Part shown: positions 37,691 through 45,012 of the stretch, piece after piece | Position numbering within the stretch: position 1 is the stretch's first letter | How the letters are laid out: each line of letters begins with the position of its first letter | Assembly: GCF_003946515.1 (NCBI RefSeq) | Contig: NZ_RHOM01000010.1 | Coordinates: 1-64,000, forward strand | Reading direction: 5' to 3' | DNA length: 64,000 nt | From: Companilactobacillus zhongbaensis | Lineage (GTDB): Bacteria; Bacillota; Bacilli; Lactobacillales; Lactobacillaceae | Translations under genes and position numbers: made by a program | The notes under the pieces: model-generated | Told to the model about the DNA's origin: nothing | The model's input: the letters and a program-made list of their open reading frames with translations, nothing else | Database searches by the model: none

Positions 37691-37703
37691 AGGGATTTAT
37701 TAG

Positions 37704-38108
37704 ATGCAGGTTGTAAATGCGATTTTATACATAATTGTTATTGGTGTTTTCCTATATACGATTGGATCATGGCTATACACGAGATACCAAGGTCGTAAAA
37801 TGGGTGGTTCGATTTCTCAAGAAGAGTTTGAAAACACAATGAGAAAGGCACAAATCGTGGATTTGCGTGAGAAGAATAACTTCGATTCAAAACACATTTT
37901 AGGTGCTAGAAATTTACCTTACTCACAACTGAAGTACGTTGAGGGTGAATTACGTCCAGATCTTCCAGTTTATCTTTATGATGAACGTAAGAACATTTGT
38001 ATCCGTGCGGCTCGTAAGCTTCATAAGTGGGGTTTCACTGATGTTAAATGGTTAGAGGATCGTTTTTCAGACTGGACTGGTAAGACTAAGAAGACTACTA
38101 AGCTGTAA
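37704..38108 (+). CDS. Membrane-anchored rhodanese-like protein lacking the active-site cysteine
   Basis: 134 residues: one N-terminal membrane segment (about 4-26) and a rhodanese domain (IVDLREKNNFDSKHILGARNLPYSQL). At the active-site loop the usual Cys is replaced (VYLYDERKNICIRAARKL); the nearest Cys is five residues on. The family (YqhL-like) is common beside glcK in lactobacilli. Sulfur transfer is therefore doubtful; role unknown. Confidence 0.88.
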   Translation: MQVVNAILYIIVIGVFLYTIGSWLYTRYQGRKMGGSISQEEFENTMRKAQIVDLREKNNFDSKHILGARNLPYSQLKYVEGELRPDLPVYLYDERKNICIRAARKLHKWGFTDVKWLEDRFSDWTGKTKKTTKL

Positions 38109-38124
38109 TTTATATGTTTTTTTG

Positions 38125-38169
38125 GAGAGACTTTATTCATGGGTGTATATGGATATTGTCTCTTTTTTT
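38125..38169 (+). terminator. Possible terminator after the rhodanese-like gene
   Basis: GGAGAGAC ... GTCTCTTTTTTT: short stem with a large loop followed by T residues. Confidence 0.55.
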
Positions 38170-38175
38170 GATTGT

Positions 38176-38405
38176 TTGAGGTTCACTGCCGGTTTTGCGG
38201 GGGGTTCCGGGAATTGCGACTGTGGAACGCCATGGGCACCACTCTGAGCTATCCGGGAAGTTCGCCCGGACATCTCACAGCTGGGCCTTTTACTAGGCAA
38301 TAAATTGCCAAGTAAAATTTCATGGCTGACGGTCGAATTCCCTCCACCCCCCGCAAAACCTAGGGTGGTCATAAACTGATTTTTTTGTGGGATACGGTAC
38401 TTAGT
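38176..38405 (+). repeat. Intergenic hairpin repeat copy B3
   Basis: Outer arms GGTTTTGCGGGGGG (38191-38204) and CCCCCCGCAAAACC (38347-38360) are exact inverses. Hairpin 1 (CTGAGCTATCCGGG with CCCGGACATCTCACAG) differs wholly from that of B2 but matches A3 in inverse orientation. Hairpin 2 is TTTTACT-a-GGCAA-taaa-TTGCC-a-AGTAAAA (38288-38317), a compensated double change relative to B2. Left flank GAGGTTCACTGCC is shared with A copies; right flank GATACGGTACTTA is shared with B1. Confidence 0.92.
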
Positions 38406-38640
38406 TTTTTTGTGGTAACTTGCTGTGGTTCGGGGTGTTTTTCCGATTTTTGTTGGTGTCCTGGGATTTCTTCTTTTTGCTTCCTATCTTGTTGATGAAT
38501 CTTTCTCTTTTCATCGGTCGGTATTTTGTTTCTTCTTTTTTCTGGCTCTTTCTTGCTCCTTTTGTCGCCGAAAATCGCGTCGTTCTTCTGTGATTTTATT
38601 TGGTGAAAATATTTTTTTTTTTTTGGATTGGAGTTTTTTT
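38406..38640 (+). other. T-rich 3' module of repeat B3, conserved in B1
   Basis: Shares TTCCTATCTTGTTGATG, CATCGGT and CTTGCTCCTTTTGTCGC with 11638-11735 in the same order. No coding frame is convincing. The ribosome site GATTGGAG lies at its end. Confidence 0.6.
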
Positions 38641-39768
38641 ATGCAAATTGTTTCTTATAAGATTCACCAGTTTTCTTTTAAGTTGAAGCATTCTTATCGT
38701 TTTGCTGATGCTATTTATCGTGATCGGCCTATTAATATTATTGCTTTGAAGGATGAGCTTGGTAATGTTGGGCTGGGTGAGGTTGAGGCTTTTGAGTTTC
38801 CTAATTATATTGATGAGACTCAACGACGGTGTGTTTTTAGTATTACTTCTCGGATTATGCCTCTTTTGGGATCGAAGGTTTACGATACTCCTTTTGAGTT
38901 TGCTCGCTTTATTAATTCTACTAATGCTCCTTATATGGCACGGGCTGCTGTTGAGATGGCTATTTGGGATTTGTTCGCTAAGCGTAATGGAGTTTCAGTT
39001 CAGAAGTTGATGATGTTGGCTGTTGGTGATTCTTCTGCGCCTGATTCCTCGGTGGCTGTTGGTGTGGCTATTGGGATCAAGGGCTCTGCTGCTGAGGTGA
39101 TCAAAGCTGTGCAGCGGGAGCTTGATTTGGGGTATTCTCGGATCAAGCTTAAGGTTAATCGGCATTATTCGGTTAAGATGCTGACTGAGATCCGGGCTCA
39201 TTTTCCGGATGTTTTGATGATGATCGACTGTAATTCTCAATTTCATTTACGTGATAAGTCATTCTTTAAAAATATTGATGGCTTGAATTTTGCCATGATC
39301 GAGCAGCCTTTGGGTAAGAAGGATTTTATTGATCATGCTAAATTGCAGGCTCAGATTCATACGCCTCTTTGTTTGGATGAAAATATTTTTAATAGTGAGG
39401 ATGTTTGGAAGGTGATAAATCGTCATTCTGCTGGATTTATTAATATGAAGCTGGCTCGTGTTGGTGGGATCAGTAATGCATTGGCTTTGAGTGCCTTGGC
39501 GGTCAATCATGGTTTGCAAGTTTGGTGTGGTGGTATGTTGGAAACTGGAATTGGTCGAGCTTTTAATTTGGCTTTAGCGAGTTTGGGTTATTTTCAGTTT
39601 CCTGGTGATATTTCTGCTTCAAATCGTTACTATGAAAAAGATATAATTAATGGTGAATTTGAAATCGACCATGGAAAAATTACCGTGCCACAAGGTGTCG
39701 GTCTTGGCGTTGAGCTCAATGAGTATGCTCAGGAAAAATTTGCTGAAGAAGAGTGGATCAAGATATAA
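38641..39768 (+). CDS. menC: Enolase-superfamily NSAR/OSBS-like enzyme (N-acylamino acid racemase / o-succinylbenzoate synthase)
   Basis: 375 residues. Catalytic residues of the muconate-lactonizing-type group are present: K169-L-K171, metal ligands D196, E221 and D246, and K270 in NMKLARVGG. The C-terminal GGMLETGIGRAFNLALASL and FPGDISASNRYY are typical of the NSAR/OSBS branch. No other menaquinone gene is nearby, so racemase activity is as likely as OSBS. ATG 38641 follows TTGGAG. The sequence is G/T-rich until about 39500 (first 120 bases: 53 T, 29 A). Confidence 0.85.
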   Translation: MQIVSYKIHQFSFKLKHSYRFADAIYRDRPINIIALKDELGNVGLGEVEAFEFPNYIDETQRRCVFSITSRIMPLLGSKVYDTPFEFARFINSTNAPYMARAAVEMAIWDLFAKRNGVSVQKLMMLAVGDSSAPDSSVAVGVAIGIKGSAAEVIKAVQRELDLGYSRIKLKVNRHYSVKMLTEIRAHFPDVLMMIDCNSQFHLRDKSFFKNIDGLNFAMIEQPLGKKDFIDHAKLQAQIHTPLCLDENIFNSEDVWKVINRHSAGFINMKLARVGGISNALALSALAVNHGLQVWCGGMLETGIGRAFNLALASLGYFQFPGDISASNRYYEKDIINGEFEIDHGKITVPQGVGLGVELNEYAQEKFAEEEWIKI

Positions 39769-39800
39769 AAAATAACAGCCACGAGGACTGTTATTTTTAA
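39767..39800. terminator. Bidirectional terminator between menC-like and DUF3042 genes
   Basis: AAAAATAACAG-ccacgagga-CTGTTATTTTT serves both convergent genes. Confidence 0.9.
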
Positions 39801-39819
39801 AAGTTGATTTTATTTGTGA

Positions 39820-40014
39820 TTAGCCTTGATGTGCTTGTAGACTTTTTCTGTTAGCACGACGGCGGTTAGCTTCGATTCTTTCGTTTTCAGCATCTTCTGG
39901 TTCGATGACTGATTTCTTGAAAGCATGTAAGGCGCCATAAACTGCAGTTGCAGTAGTTAAAGATCCAAACAAGAAGCCTTTAACGAAACGGAAACGTTTT
40001 TCTTTTTTAGCCAT
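39820..40014 (-). CDS. DUF3042 family small membrane protein
   Basis: 64 residues: basic N-terminus (MAKKEKRFRFVKG), one short hydrophobic segment (FLFGSLTTATAVYGALHAF) and a charged tail with RRRANRK. It matches the DUF3042 family of lactobacilli, function unknown. GATTGGAGGAATT precedes the ATG. It is divergent from miaA. Confidence 0.88.
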   Translation of the reverse strand: MAKKEKRFRFVKGFLFGSLTTATAVYGALHAFKKSVIEPEDAENERIEANRRRANRKSLQAHQG

Positions 40015-40104
40015 AATAATTCCTCCAATCTTTCAAGTTCCATTATGACGTACTTTGTTAAAAATTTCTATAATAAACCATATTTTACATGAGAGGGCAT
40101 TTTC

Positions 40105-41019
40105 TTGGAAAAAGTAATAGCAATTGTTGGACCAACCGCGGTCGGAAAAAGTGATTTAGGTATGAAATTGGCACAACGCTTTTCAGGCGAGATAATTTCT
40201 GGTGATTCAATGCAAATTTATCGAGGCCTAGATATCGGTACTGCTAAGGATTCTCCGGAAGAATTACGGGCAGTCAAACATCACTTGGTCGATATTTGCG
40301 ATGTTGACCAGCGGTATACCGTCAAAGATTTTCAAGCGAACGCGACAAAATCAATCAAACAAATCACATCTGAAGGGAAGATTCCATTTATCGTTGGTGG
40401 AACAGGATTTTATCTCAATTCTCTTTTGAGAAATCTCGATTTAGGTGGCGATTCGGATACTGATGAAAAAATCCGAGCATCCGTTTTGAAAATTGAGCAA
40501 GAATCAGGCCTTCCTGGCTTGCAAAAGGAATTAGCTAGGATTGACCCTGCTGCCGTTGAAAAAATCGATATGGAGAATCCTAGACGGGTAATCAGAGCAA
40601 TTGAAGTGTTCAAAGGTAGTGGGCACTCAATTACCGAACAAGAAAATGGTGACACATTGGCTGACTTTTATATTGTTGGGTTAACCGATGATCGACCAGT
40701 CCTGTATGATCGAATCAATCGAAGAGTAGATAAGATGGTCGATATGGGCTTATTGGATGAAGCCAAAACTGCCTTTGATCGGCAAGATGATATTCCACAA
40801 GCTAAAAATGGAATTGGGTATAAAGAATTGTTTCCTTATTTTGAAGGGAAGTCATCACTTGAAGATTGCCTGAATGAGATCAAAAAGAACTCACGACATT
40901 TTGCTAAACGACAATTAACATATTTTCGTAACCAAATGTCCGTAAACTGGTATAATATTTCTCAGACGGAAAATTACGTCTCAGAAATAGAGAGAAAAGT
41001 GGCTGAATTCCTAGAGTAA
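40105..41019 (+). CDS. miaA: tRNA dimethylallyltransferase
   Basis: 304 residues, start TTG 40105. P-loop GPTAVGKSD (9-17), GDSMQIYRGLDIGTAK and the C-terminal RHFAKRQLTYFRNQ motif are family signatures. It adds the dimethylallyl group to A37 of tRNAs reading UNN codons. The site GAGAGGGCA precedes the start. It stands before the tRNA-Arg gene. Confidence 0.96.
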   Translation: MEKVIAIVGPTAVGKSDLGMKLAQRFSGEIISGDSMQIYRGLDIGTAKDSPEELRAVKHHLVDICDVDQRYTVKDFQANATKSIKQITSEGKIPFIVGGTGFYLNSLLRNLDLGGDSDTDEKIRASVLKIEQESGLPGLQKELARIDPAAVEKIDMENPRRVIRAIEVFKGSGHSITEQENGDTLADFYIVGLTDDRPVLYDRINRRVDKMVDMGLLDEAKTAFDRQDDIPQAKNGIGYKELFPYFEGKSSLEDCLNEIKKNSRHFAKRQLTYFRNQMSVNWYNISQTENYVSEIERKVAEFLE

Positions 41020-41092
41020 CATGGATTCTGCTCGATCACGAAAGATGCAATGAATATTTTTGAAAAAAATTCGTTTTTTTTAAAATCAATCG

Positions 41093-41122
41093 TTGACATC
41101 TAAAGGTACATTTCTCTATAAT
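41093..41122 (+). promoter_or_regulatory. Promoter of the tRNA-Arg gene
   Basis: TTGACA (41093-41098) and TATAAT (41117-41122) are both perfect consensus boxes with an 18-base spacer, ending 12 bases before the tRNA. Confidence 0.9.
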
Positions 41123-41134
41123 AGTACAAGTGAT

Positions 41135-41208
41135 GTCACAGTGGCTCAGTTGGATAGAGCAACGGTCTTCTAAACCGTAGGTCGTGAGTTCGAATCTCAC
41201 CTGTGACA
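41135..41208 (+). tRNA. tRNA-Arg (anticodon TCT)
   Basis: Full cloverleaf: acceptor GTCACAG/CTGTGAC, D-arm GCTCAGTTGGATAGAGC, anticodon arm ACGGT-CTTCTAA-ACCGT with anticodon TCT, T-arm GTGAG-TTCGAAT-CTCAC and discriminator A. No CCA is encoded. It reads AGA (and AGG by wobble). Confidence 0.97.
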
Positions 41209-41245
41209 TAATGAAAGTATTCAGCTTGAATACGTATATAATTCA

Positions 41246-41289
41246 AAAGCTCTCTAACCGTTGTGTGACAATGGTTGGAGAGCTTTTTT
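41246..41289 (+). terminator. Terminator after tRNA-Arg
   Basis: AAAGCTCTCTAACC ... GGTTGGAGAGCTTTTTT stem of about 13 pairs ending in T residues. Confidence 0.9.
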
Positions 41290-41408
41290 GTTACTACTGA
41301 TTTTTCCGATTTTGAGTGAATTTTCCAAGTTTTTGAAACACTTGCCACATTATTGACACATCACAAGATGGTCTGAACATTGTGAATTTGGTTGATTTTC
41401 ACAATCTA

Positions 41409-41831
41409 TCAATAACGATGACGATGCATTTTGTATCGTGAACGGATTGGACGATTGATCTCTGCTTTTTTAGCAATATCCTTTTGAGCTGTTTGGTTGA
41501 TCTGGATATGCCAAACTAAGAAAGTAATTGCGATCAACAATCCCAGCCAGATCCAAATGGATAAGTTACTCAACATGGCGTTTACCCGAAAGAAGCTAGC
41601 AATGCCGAAAAATCCTAATACAGCTGCACTGGCAATGTCACCACCGATACTCTGGAAATTTCTCGTGATGATATAGATGATGGCAGATACTAAGTAAGCC
41701 AAGGCCATGATCAGTTCAGAGGCGACGACATTATTAATTGAACCAAGGAGTAGCAAGTGACGATTCTGGAACAAAATTACGATTGAAACTAAAATCATCA
41801 ACACTCCGACGTAAACTTTGGCTTTTTTCAA
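41409..41831 (-). CDS. Hypothetical four-helix membrane protein
   Basis: 140 residues, start TTG 41831 after GGGGGGATCA. Four hydrophobic segments (about 6-22, 37-56, 68-84, 92-109) and a strongly basic tail (RSRYKMHRHRY). I do not recognise the family. It lies just downstream of the tRNA-Arg gene on the opposite strand, in the accessory stretch 41.4-45.3 kb. Confidence 0.75.
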   Translation of the reverse strand: MKKAKVYVGVLMILVSIVILFQNRHLLLLGSINNVVASELIMALAYLVSAIIYIITRNFQSIGGDIASAAVLGFFGIASFFRVNAMLSNLSIWIWLGLLIAITFLVWHIQINQTAQKDIAKKAEINRPIRSRYKMHRHRY

Positions 41832-41959
41832 AATGATCCCCCCATGCGTTGCTCTAGATTGATTTAATCGTAACAGATATATGCACGTTTTTTTTTAAAA
41901 GTTAATATCCGTTTTAAAAAATCACGTAAGTTTATTAAAATATTGTTCAGAGGTGTAAA

Positions 41960-42526
41960 ATGGATTTTTTAAAAATTATGAAGTCAGATCAACCATACCG
42001 TTCTAGCCAGTTCGACATGCCGACTGATTTGCAAGCTAAAGCTAAGGACCTATGTTGGGAATACAATCAATTACGTCCTAGCAATGAAAAAAGAAAACGA
42101 GAAATTATTAATGATTTGTTCGCTGAGAGTACGGATTTAACTTTCATTGAACCGACATTTCATTGTGACTACGGATTTAATATTCATTTTAAAGGATTAG
42201 CCGTGATAAATTATAATTGCACTATGTTAGACACATCACCGATAACCATTGGTGCTGGTGCTTTCATCGCTCCAGGAGTAGTTTTGGCTTGTTCGGGTCA
42301 TTCGCTAGATGCTAAGGAAAGAGTCGAGCAGGGCATTGGAACTAGTGCGCCAATAACTTTGAAGGAAAATGTCTGGATCGGAGCAAATACGACAGTAATG
42401 GCAGGGGTGACGATCGGAAAAAACAGTGTCATCGGCGCGGGCAGCGTGGTGAACAAAGATATTCCGGATAATGTCGTAGCAGTTGGGAGTCCTTGCAAAG
42501 TATTAAGAAAAATTGAAAACAAATAA
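41960..42526 (+). CDS. Maltose/galactoside O-acetyltransferase family protein
   Basis: 188 residues, left-handed beta-helix acetyltransferase: an N-terminal maltose-acetyltransferase-type helix (13-60), then hexapeptide repeats with the catalytic His in CSGHSLDAKER and APITLKENVWIGANTTVMAGVTIG. It transfers acetyl from acetyl-CoA to sugars; probably detoxifying, substrate unknown. The site AGAGGTG precedes the ATG. Repeat C1 starts 3 bases after the stop. Confidence 0.9.
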   Translation: MDFLKIMKSDQPYRSSQFDMPTDLQAKAKDLCWEYNQLRPSNEKRKREIINDLFAESTDLTFIEPTFHCDYGFNIHFKGLAVINYNCTMLDTSPITIGAGAFIAPGVVLACSGHSLDAKERVEQGIGTSAPITLKENVWIGANTTVMAGVTIGKNSVIGAGSVVNKDIPDNVVAVGSPCKVLRKIENK

Positions 42527-42528
42527 AA

Positions 42529-42653
42529 AAAGAGAGTGGAAGGAGATACTTAGCTGCTGAGGATTTAGGGACTATCAGCTCTGGAGTGCTGCGAAGCAGT
42601 GCTCGCTGATAGTTTCTAAACCGGAGGCTGCTATCTCCTGGAACTCGTTTCCG
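42529..42653 (-). repeat. Hairpin repeat family C, full copy C1
   Basis: Read on the - strand it opens GGAAACGAGTTCCAGGAGATAG and matches C2/C3 at 57231-57489 at both ends (CCTCCGG, AATCCTCAGCAGCT). The inner hairpin here is ACTATCAGC (42571-42579) with GCTGATAGT (42605-42613) around an inner CTGC-gaa-GCAG stem; the inner sequence differs from C2/C3. Confidence 0.85.
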
Positions 42654-42661
42654 AAGAAAAA

Positions 42662-42708
42662 AAGAGAGTGTAAGGAGATGTTCAGCTATCTCCTGAAACT
42701 CGTTTCCA
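42662..42708 (-). repeat. Deleted mini-copy of repeat C
   Basis: Consists only of the two ends of C1: GAGAGTGTAAGGAGATG joined to AGCTATCTCCTGAAACTCG, without the inner hairpin. It forms a short GGAGAT/ATCTCC hairpin and lies 9 bases after C1 in the same orientation. Confidence 0.8.
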
Positions 42709-42710
42709 AT

Positions 42711-42747
42711 AAAAAGCGATGACTGAAAATCAGTCATCGCTTTTTTG
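42711..42747. terminator. Bidirectional terminator
   Basis: AAAAAGCGATGACTGA-aaa-TCAGTCATCGCTTTTT, a perfect long stem; serves the - strand gene at 42757 and read-through from the acetyltransferase gene. Confidence 0.95.
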
Positions 42748-42756
42748 ATAGTACTA

Positions 42757-43389
42757 TTATTCAAAAGATTCAGTGATGATCCGAGATGTTTTGGAGTCAT
42801 CCAACCGAGATAGTTTTGAATTAGAATTTTTAAAAGTAGGATCCATCTGGTAAGCATTCGCCGTATCGAATAACGATTGATAATTACCAGAACCGATGTA
42901 ATCAGAATAATTTCGATTCATAGACTGGATATTAGCTTGATTGAAGTACAAAGCGTAGCTATGATCTTGGTCATAAAACAAAACCCCGTGTCGAGCTAAA
43001 TCAAACGAGCCAACTGATTGCAAAACGTCGGTCATTTGGCTAAATGAATTAGAAGCACTACTGTGAGTGGAAACATCCACGTTAGCAATTTTGATCAACA
43101 TAACATTAGTCGACTTTGCTTGAGAGATCTGTTCAATCGTAGCAGCATTGTTGTCAGCAAAATGATGCTTTTCATATTTTTCGATCCGCGACATCGAAGC
43201 ATCAGCGGCCGGTTTAGATCCGGTAGAATTCTGGTTACCAGAAAAAGCCCAAACAACAATAGCAATAACAATTACAATAGCAACAATAACCAGTAAAACA
43301 GCCGTCCGAATCGTCATGCGACGATTGATCTTCTTTTGACCTTCGATCTGAGTCTTATCCCACTCAGGTAATTGATGGTTATCTTTCAT
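42757..43389 (-). CDS. Hypothetical membrane-anchored extracytoplasmic protein
   Basis: 210 residues: a polar N-terminus, one membrane segment (about 28-50, VLLVIVAIVIVIAIVVWAF) and an outside domain of about 155 residues after a Ser/Gly-rich linker. I do not recognise the family. It follows the 43408 gene by 18 bases on the - strand, so the two are probably one operon. The first part is T-rich on the coding strand. Confidence 0.75.
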   Translation of the reverse strand: MKDNHQLPEWDKTQIEGQKKINRRMTIRTAVLLVIVAIVIVIAIVVWAFSGNQNSTGSKPAADASMSRIEKYEKHHFADNNAATIEQISQAKSTNVMLIKIANVDVSTHSSASNSFSQMTDVLQSVGSFDLARHGVLFYDQDHSYALYFNQANIQSMNRNYSDYIGSGNYQSLFDTANAYQMDPTFKNSNSKLSRLDDSKTSRIITESFE

Positions 43390-43407
43390 AAGTCTTCATC
43401 TCTTTAA

Positions 43408-43788
43408 TTATAAATTAGCAGTAACAAACTTTTGGCGGAAATATTTTTTGGACAAAGAATCGAAATATTGAATAGTAATAACATTATTATTCTCTTCAGT
43501 AACAGGAATCTCAAAGCTGATCTTCTGATGAGGAGCAAATGAAACCCCATTAAGATCCTCGTAATAACGATCCTCATCGTTCAAAAAAACAGAAGTAATA
43601 GCGCATTCCGAATTACCAGTATTCTGCAAATAAAAACTACCATCCCTTTTCTTATTAATAACAAAAAACGGTCGCTTAGACTTACGCAAATACCCCTGAA
43701 TCCGAAACAGCGGAACACTAATCAAAATCACCCCGCACGTAACTGCAACAGTTAACACAATCAGAACAATATTATTAAACAATTCCAC
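43408..43788 (-). CDS. Hypothetical membrane-anchored protein
   Basis: 126 residues, start GTG 43788 after GAGGATTTTATT. One membrane segment (about 5-30), then a soluble part with DRYYEDLNGVSFAPHQKISFEIPV. No family recognised. The first 60 coding bases have 25 T and 12 A; Gln codons are CAG early and CAA late, the same gradient as in + strand genes downstream of other repeat copies. Confidence 0.75.
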   Translation of the reverse strand: MELFNNIVLIVLTVAVTCGVILISVPLFRIQGYLRKSKRPFFVINKKRDGSFYLQNTGNSECAITSVFLNDEDRYYEDLNGVSFAPHQKISFEIPVTEENNNVITIQYFDSLSKKYFRQKFVTANL

Positions 43789-43799
43789 AATAAAATCCT

Positions 43800-44184
43800 C
43801 ATATTCTTTTTGATAAACTCATTCTACAACAAAGCAGGCTCAAACACATAAAAAGCCGAAGAACGAAATATAAATTCTAAGAAAAGAATTTAAAAGAATT
43901 GGAAAACAAAATAGGAGAAACAGAATAGAATAGTCTCATTAACAAAATTAGGGAAGTAAAAGGCGAGAGTGCGGTTAAAAGCACGCAAGCCCAGAAGCGA
44001 AAGCAAGAGAAGAAGCAAGCATCATCCCACTTATCCAACCAAACCAAAAACAAAAGATTGCAACAGCAGGGTACGTCAGGAAACAAAATGAGCGGAGCTT
44101 TAGTCCCGCGAACCGAGAAGCTGCTCAGTAATCAAAAAAATGAAATCTTGCGAATAAAACTAGGAAGCACCTACTTACAAATTA
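43800..44184 (-). other. Spacer downstream (in - direction) of repeat A3, A-rich on + strand
   Basis: No gene recognised. On the - strand it is T-rich, like the spacers after the + oriented copies. A hairpin at 44089-44127 (GAGCGGAGCTT ... AAGCTGCTC) is the only structure seen. Promoter of the 43788 gene is expected in the low-coordinate part. Confidence 0.45.
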
Positions 44185-44500
44185 AAAAAAGGGGGGATGC
44201 ACTATCTAGACGGAGGGGCCCGGGATACACACCTCAGCCGCCAAATTGTTGTTGGCGATTTATCGCTTACAACAAGACTCGTATTGGAGATGTCCGGGCG
44301 AACTTCCCGGATAGCTTCAATCGATGTCGGCAGCGTTCCAGTGTGTGTATCCCGGGCCCCGGAGTCGGAAGTGAACCTCCAACCAAACTACTACCTCAAT
44401 CCCATCACCAAACATCCACCACCAAAAATCACTAACGACATTCCAAGTAAAACGCTTCTGTCTGCGTTGCTCTCTCACATCAAGGCCGGTCGATTCCAAC
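44185..44500 (-). repeat. Intergenic hairpin repeat copy A3 (inverted relative to all others)
   Basis: Outer arms GGGGCCCGGGATACACAC (44215-44232) and GTGTGTATCCCGGGCCCC (44343-44360) are exact inverses. Hairpin 2 is TTGTTGT/ACAACAA (44246-44252, 44269-44275) around TGGCGA-ttta-TCGCTT; hairpin 1 is ATTGGAGATGTCCGGG with CCCGGATAGCTTCAAT (44283-44321). The outer extension 44369-44500 aligns, inverted, with 21565-21675 of A2. Confidence 0.9.
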
Positions 44501-44503
44501 GCA

Positions 44504-44534
44504 ACAAAAAAACAGCACCCCAGGGTGCTGTCTT
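44504..44534 (-). terminator. Terminator after the 44543 gene (- strand)
   Basis: On the - strand ACAGCACCC-tg-GGGTGCTGT followed by seven T. Confidence 0.9.
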
Positions 44535-44542
44535 AGACAAAA

Positions 44543-44725
44543 TCATTCTGAAATTTCATTGCGACGAGTCTGAATTAACTTCTCCAGCTCATCAAGATCA
44601 GTAAGAGTCGACTTCTTACGTATAAAGCTTCGCGCTGACGAACGCATAGCAATATAGTTAGCCCTTTGCCGATGATTGCGATGCCATTTTTCATTGGCTC
44701 TCTTTTGTGCTTCTGTTAGTACCAT
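44543..44725 (-). CDS. Small conserved basic protein of lactobacilli, unknown function
   Basis: 60 residues, highly basic: LTEAQKRANEKWHRNHR, then RSSARSFIRKKSTLTDLDELEKLIQTRR. The pattern is familiar from short lactobacillus proteins of unknown role; a nucleic-acid-binding function would fit the charge but is not shown. Own ribosome site (GGGGAG) and own terminator. Confidence 0.8.
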   Translation of the reverse strand: MVLTEAQKRANEKWHRNHRQRANYIAMRSSARSFIRKKSTLTDLDELEKLIQTRRNEISE

Positions 44726-44962
44726 AATTACTCCCCTAAAACTTAGTAATGAAAAGATTATAAACAGTTATTAGGTGATAAAGCAAGGAAATATAAAAAT
44801 AATTATGCATAATAGTGTAAAATTTTAAAATTTATAACGTCATGATTAAGCAAAATGAATAAAAATGCATAATTGTATTAAAATATTCAATAGATTCCTT
44901 TTAATTTATAAAAATGATATTGCAATGTCCTGAAAAAAATTTTAATATGTATCTTGAACGTG

Positions 44963-44968
44963 TATAAT
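44963..44968 (+). promoter_or_regulatory. Likely -10 box for the 45013 gene
   Basis: TATAAT at 44963-44968, 45 bases before the start, in an otherwise very AT-rich stretch (44726-45000) with no gene; the -35 box is weak. Confidence 0.45.
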
Positions 44969-45012
44969 AATAAAGTTGCATAATATTCTAGGGAATTTAC
45001 GAGGTGGGATAC

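Noticed and set aside
41135-41208. tRNA-Arg as a phage or island attachment site
   Set aside because: I found no second copy of its 3' end in the window and no integrase gene nearby.
44058-44604. Overlapping + strand frames of 125 and 135 residues through repeat A3
   Set aside because: They run through the hairpin arms, which are conserved as structure in non-coding copies elsewhere; no ribosome site.
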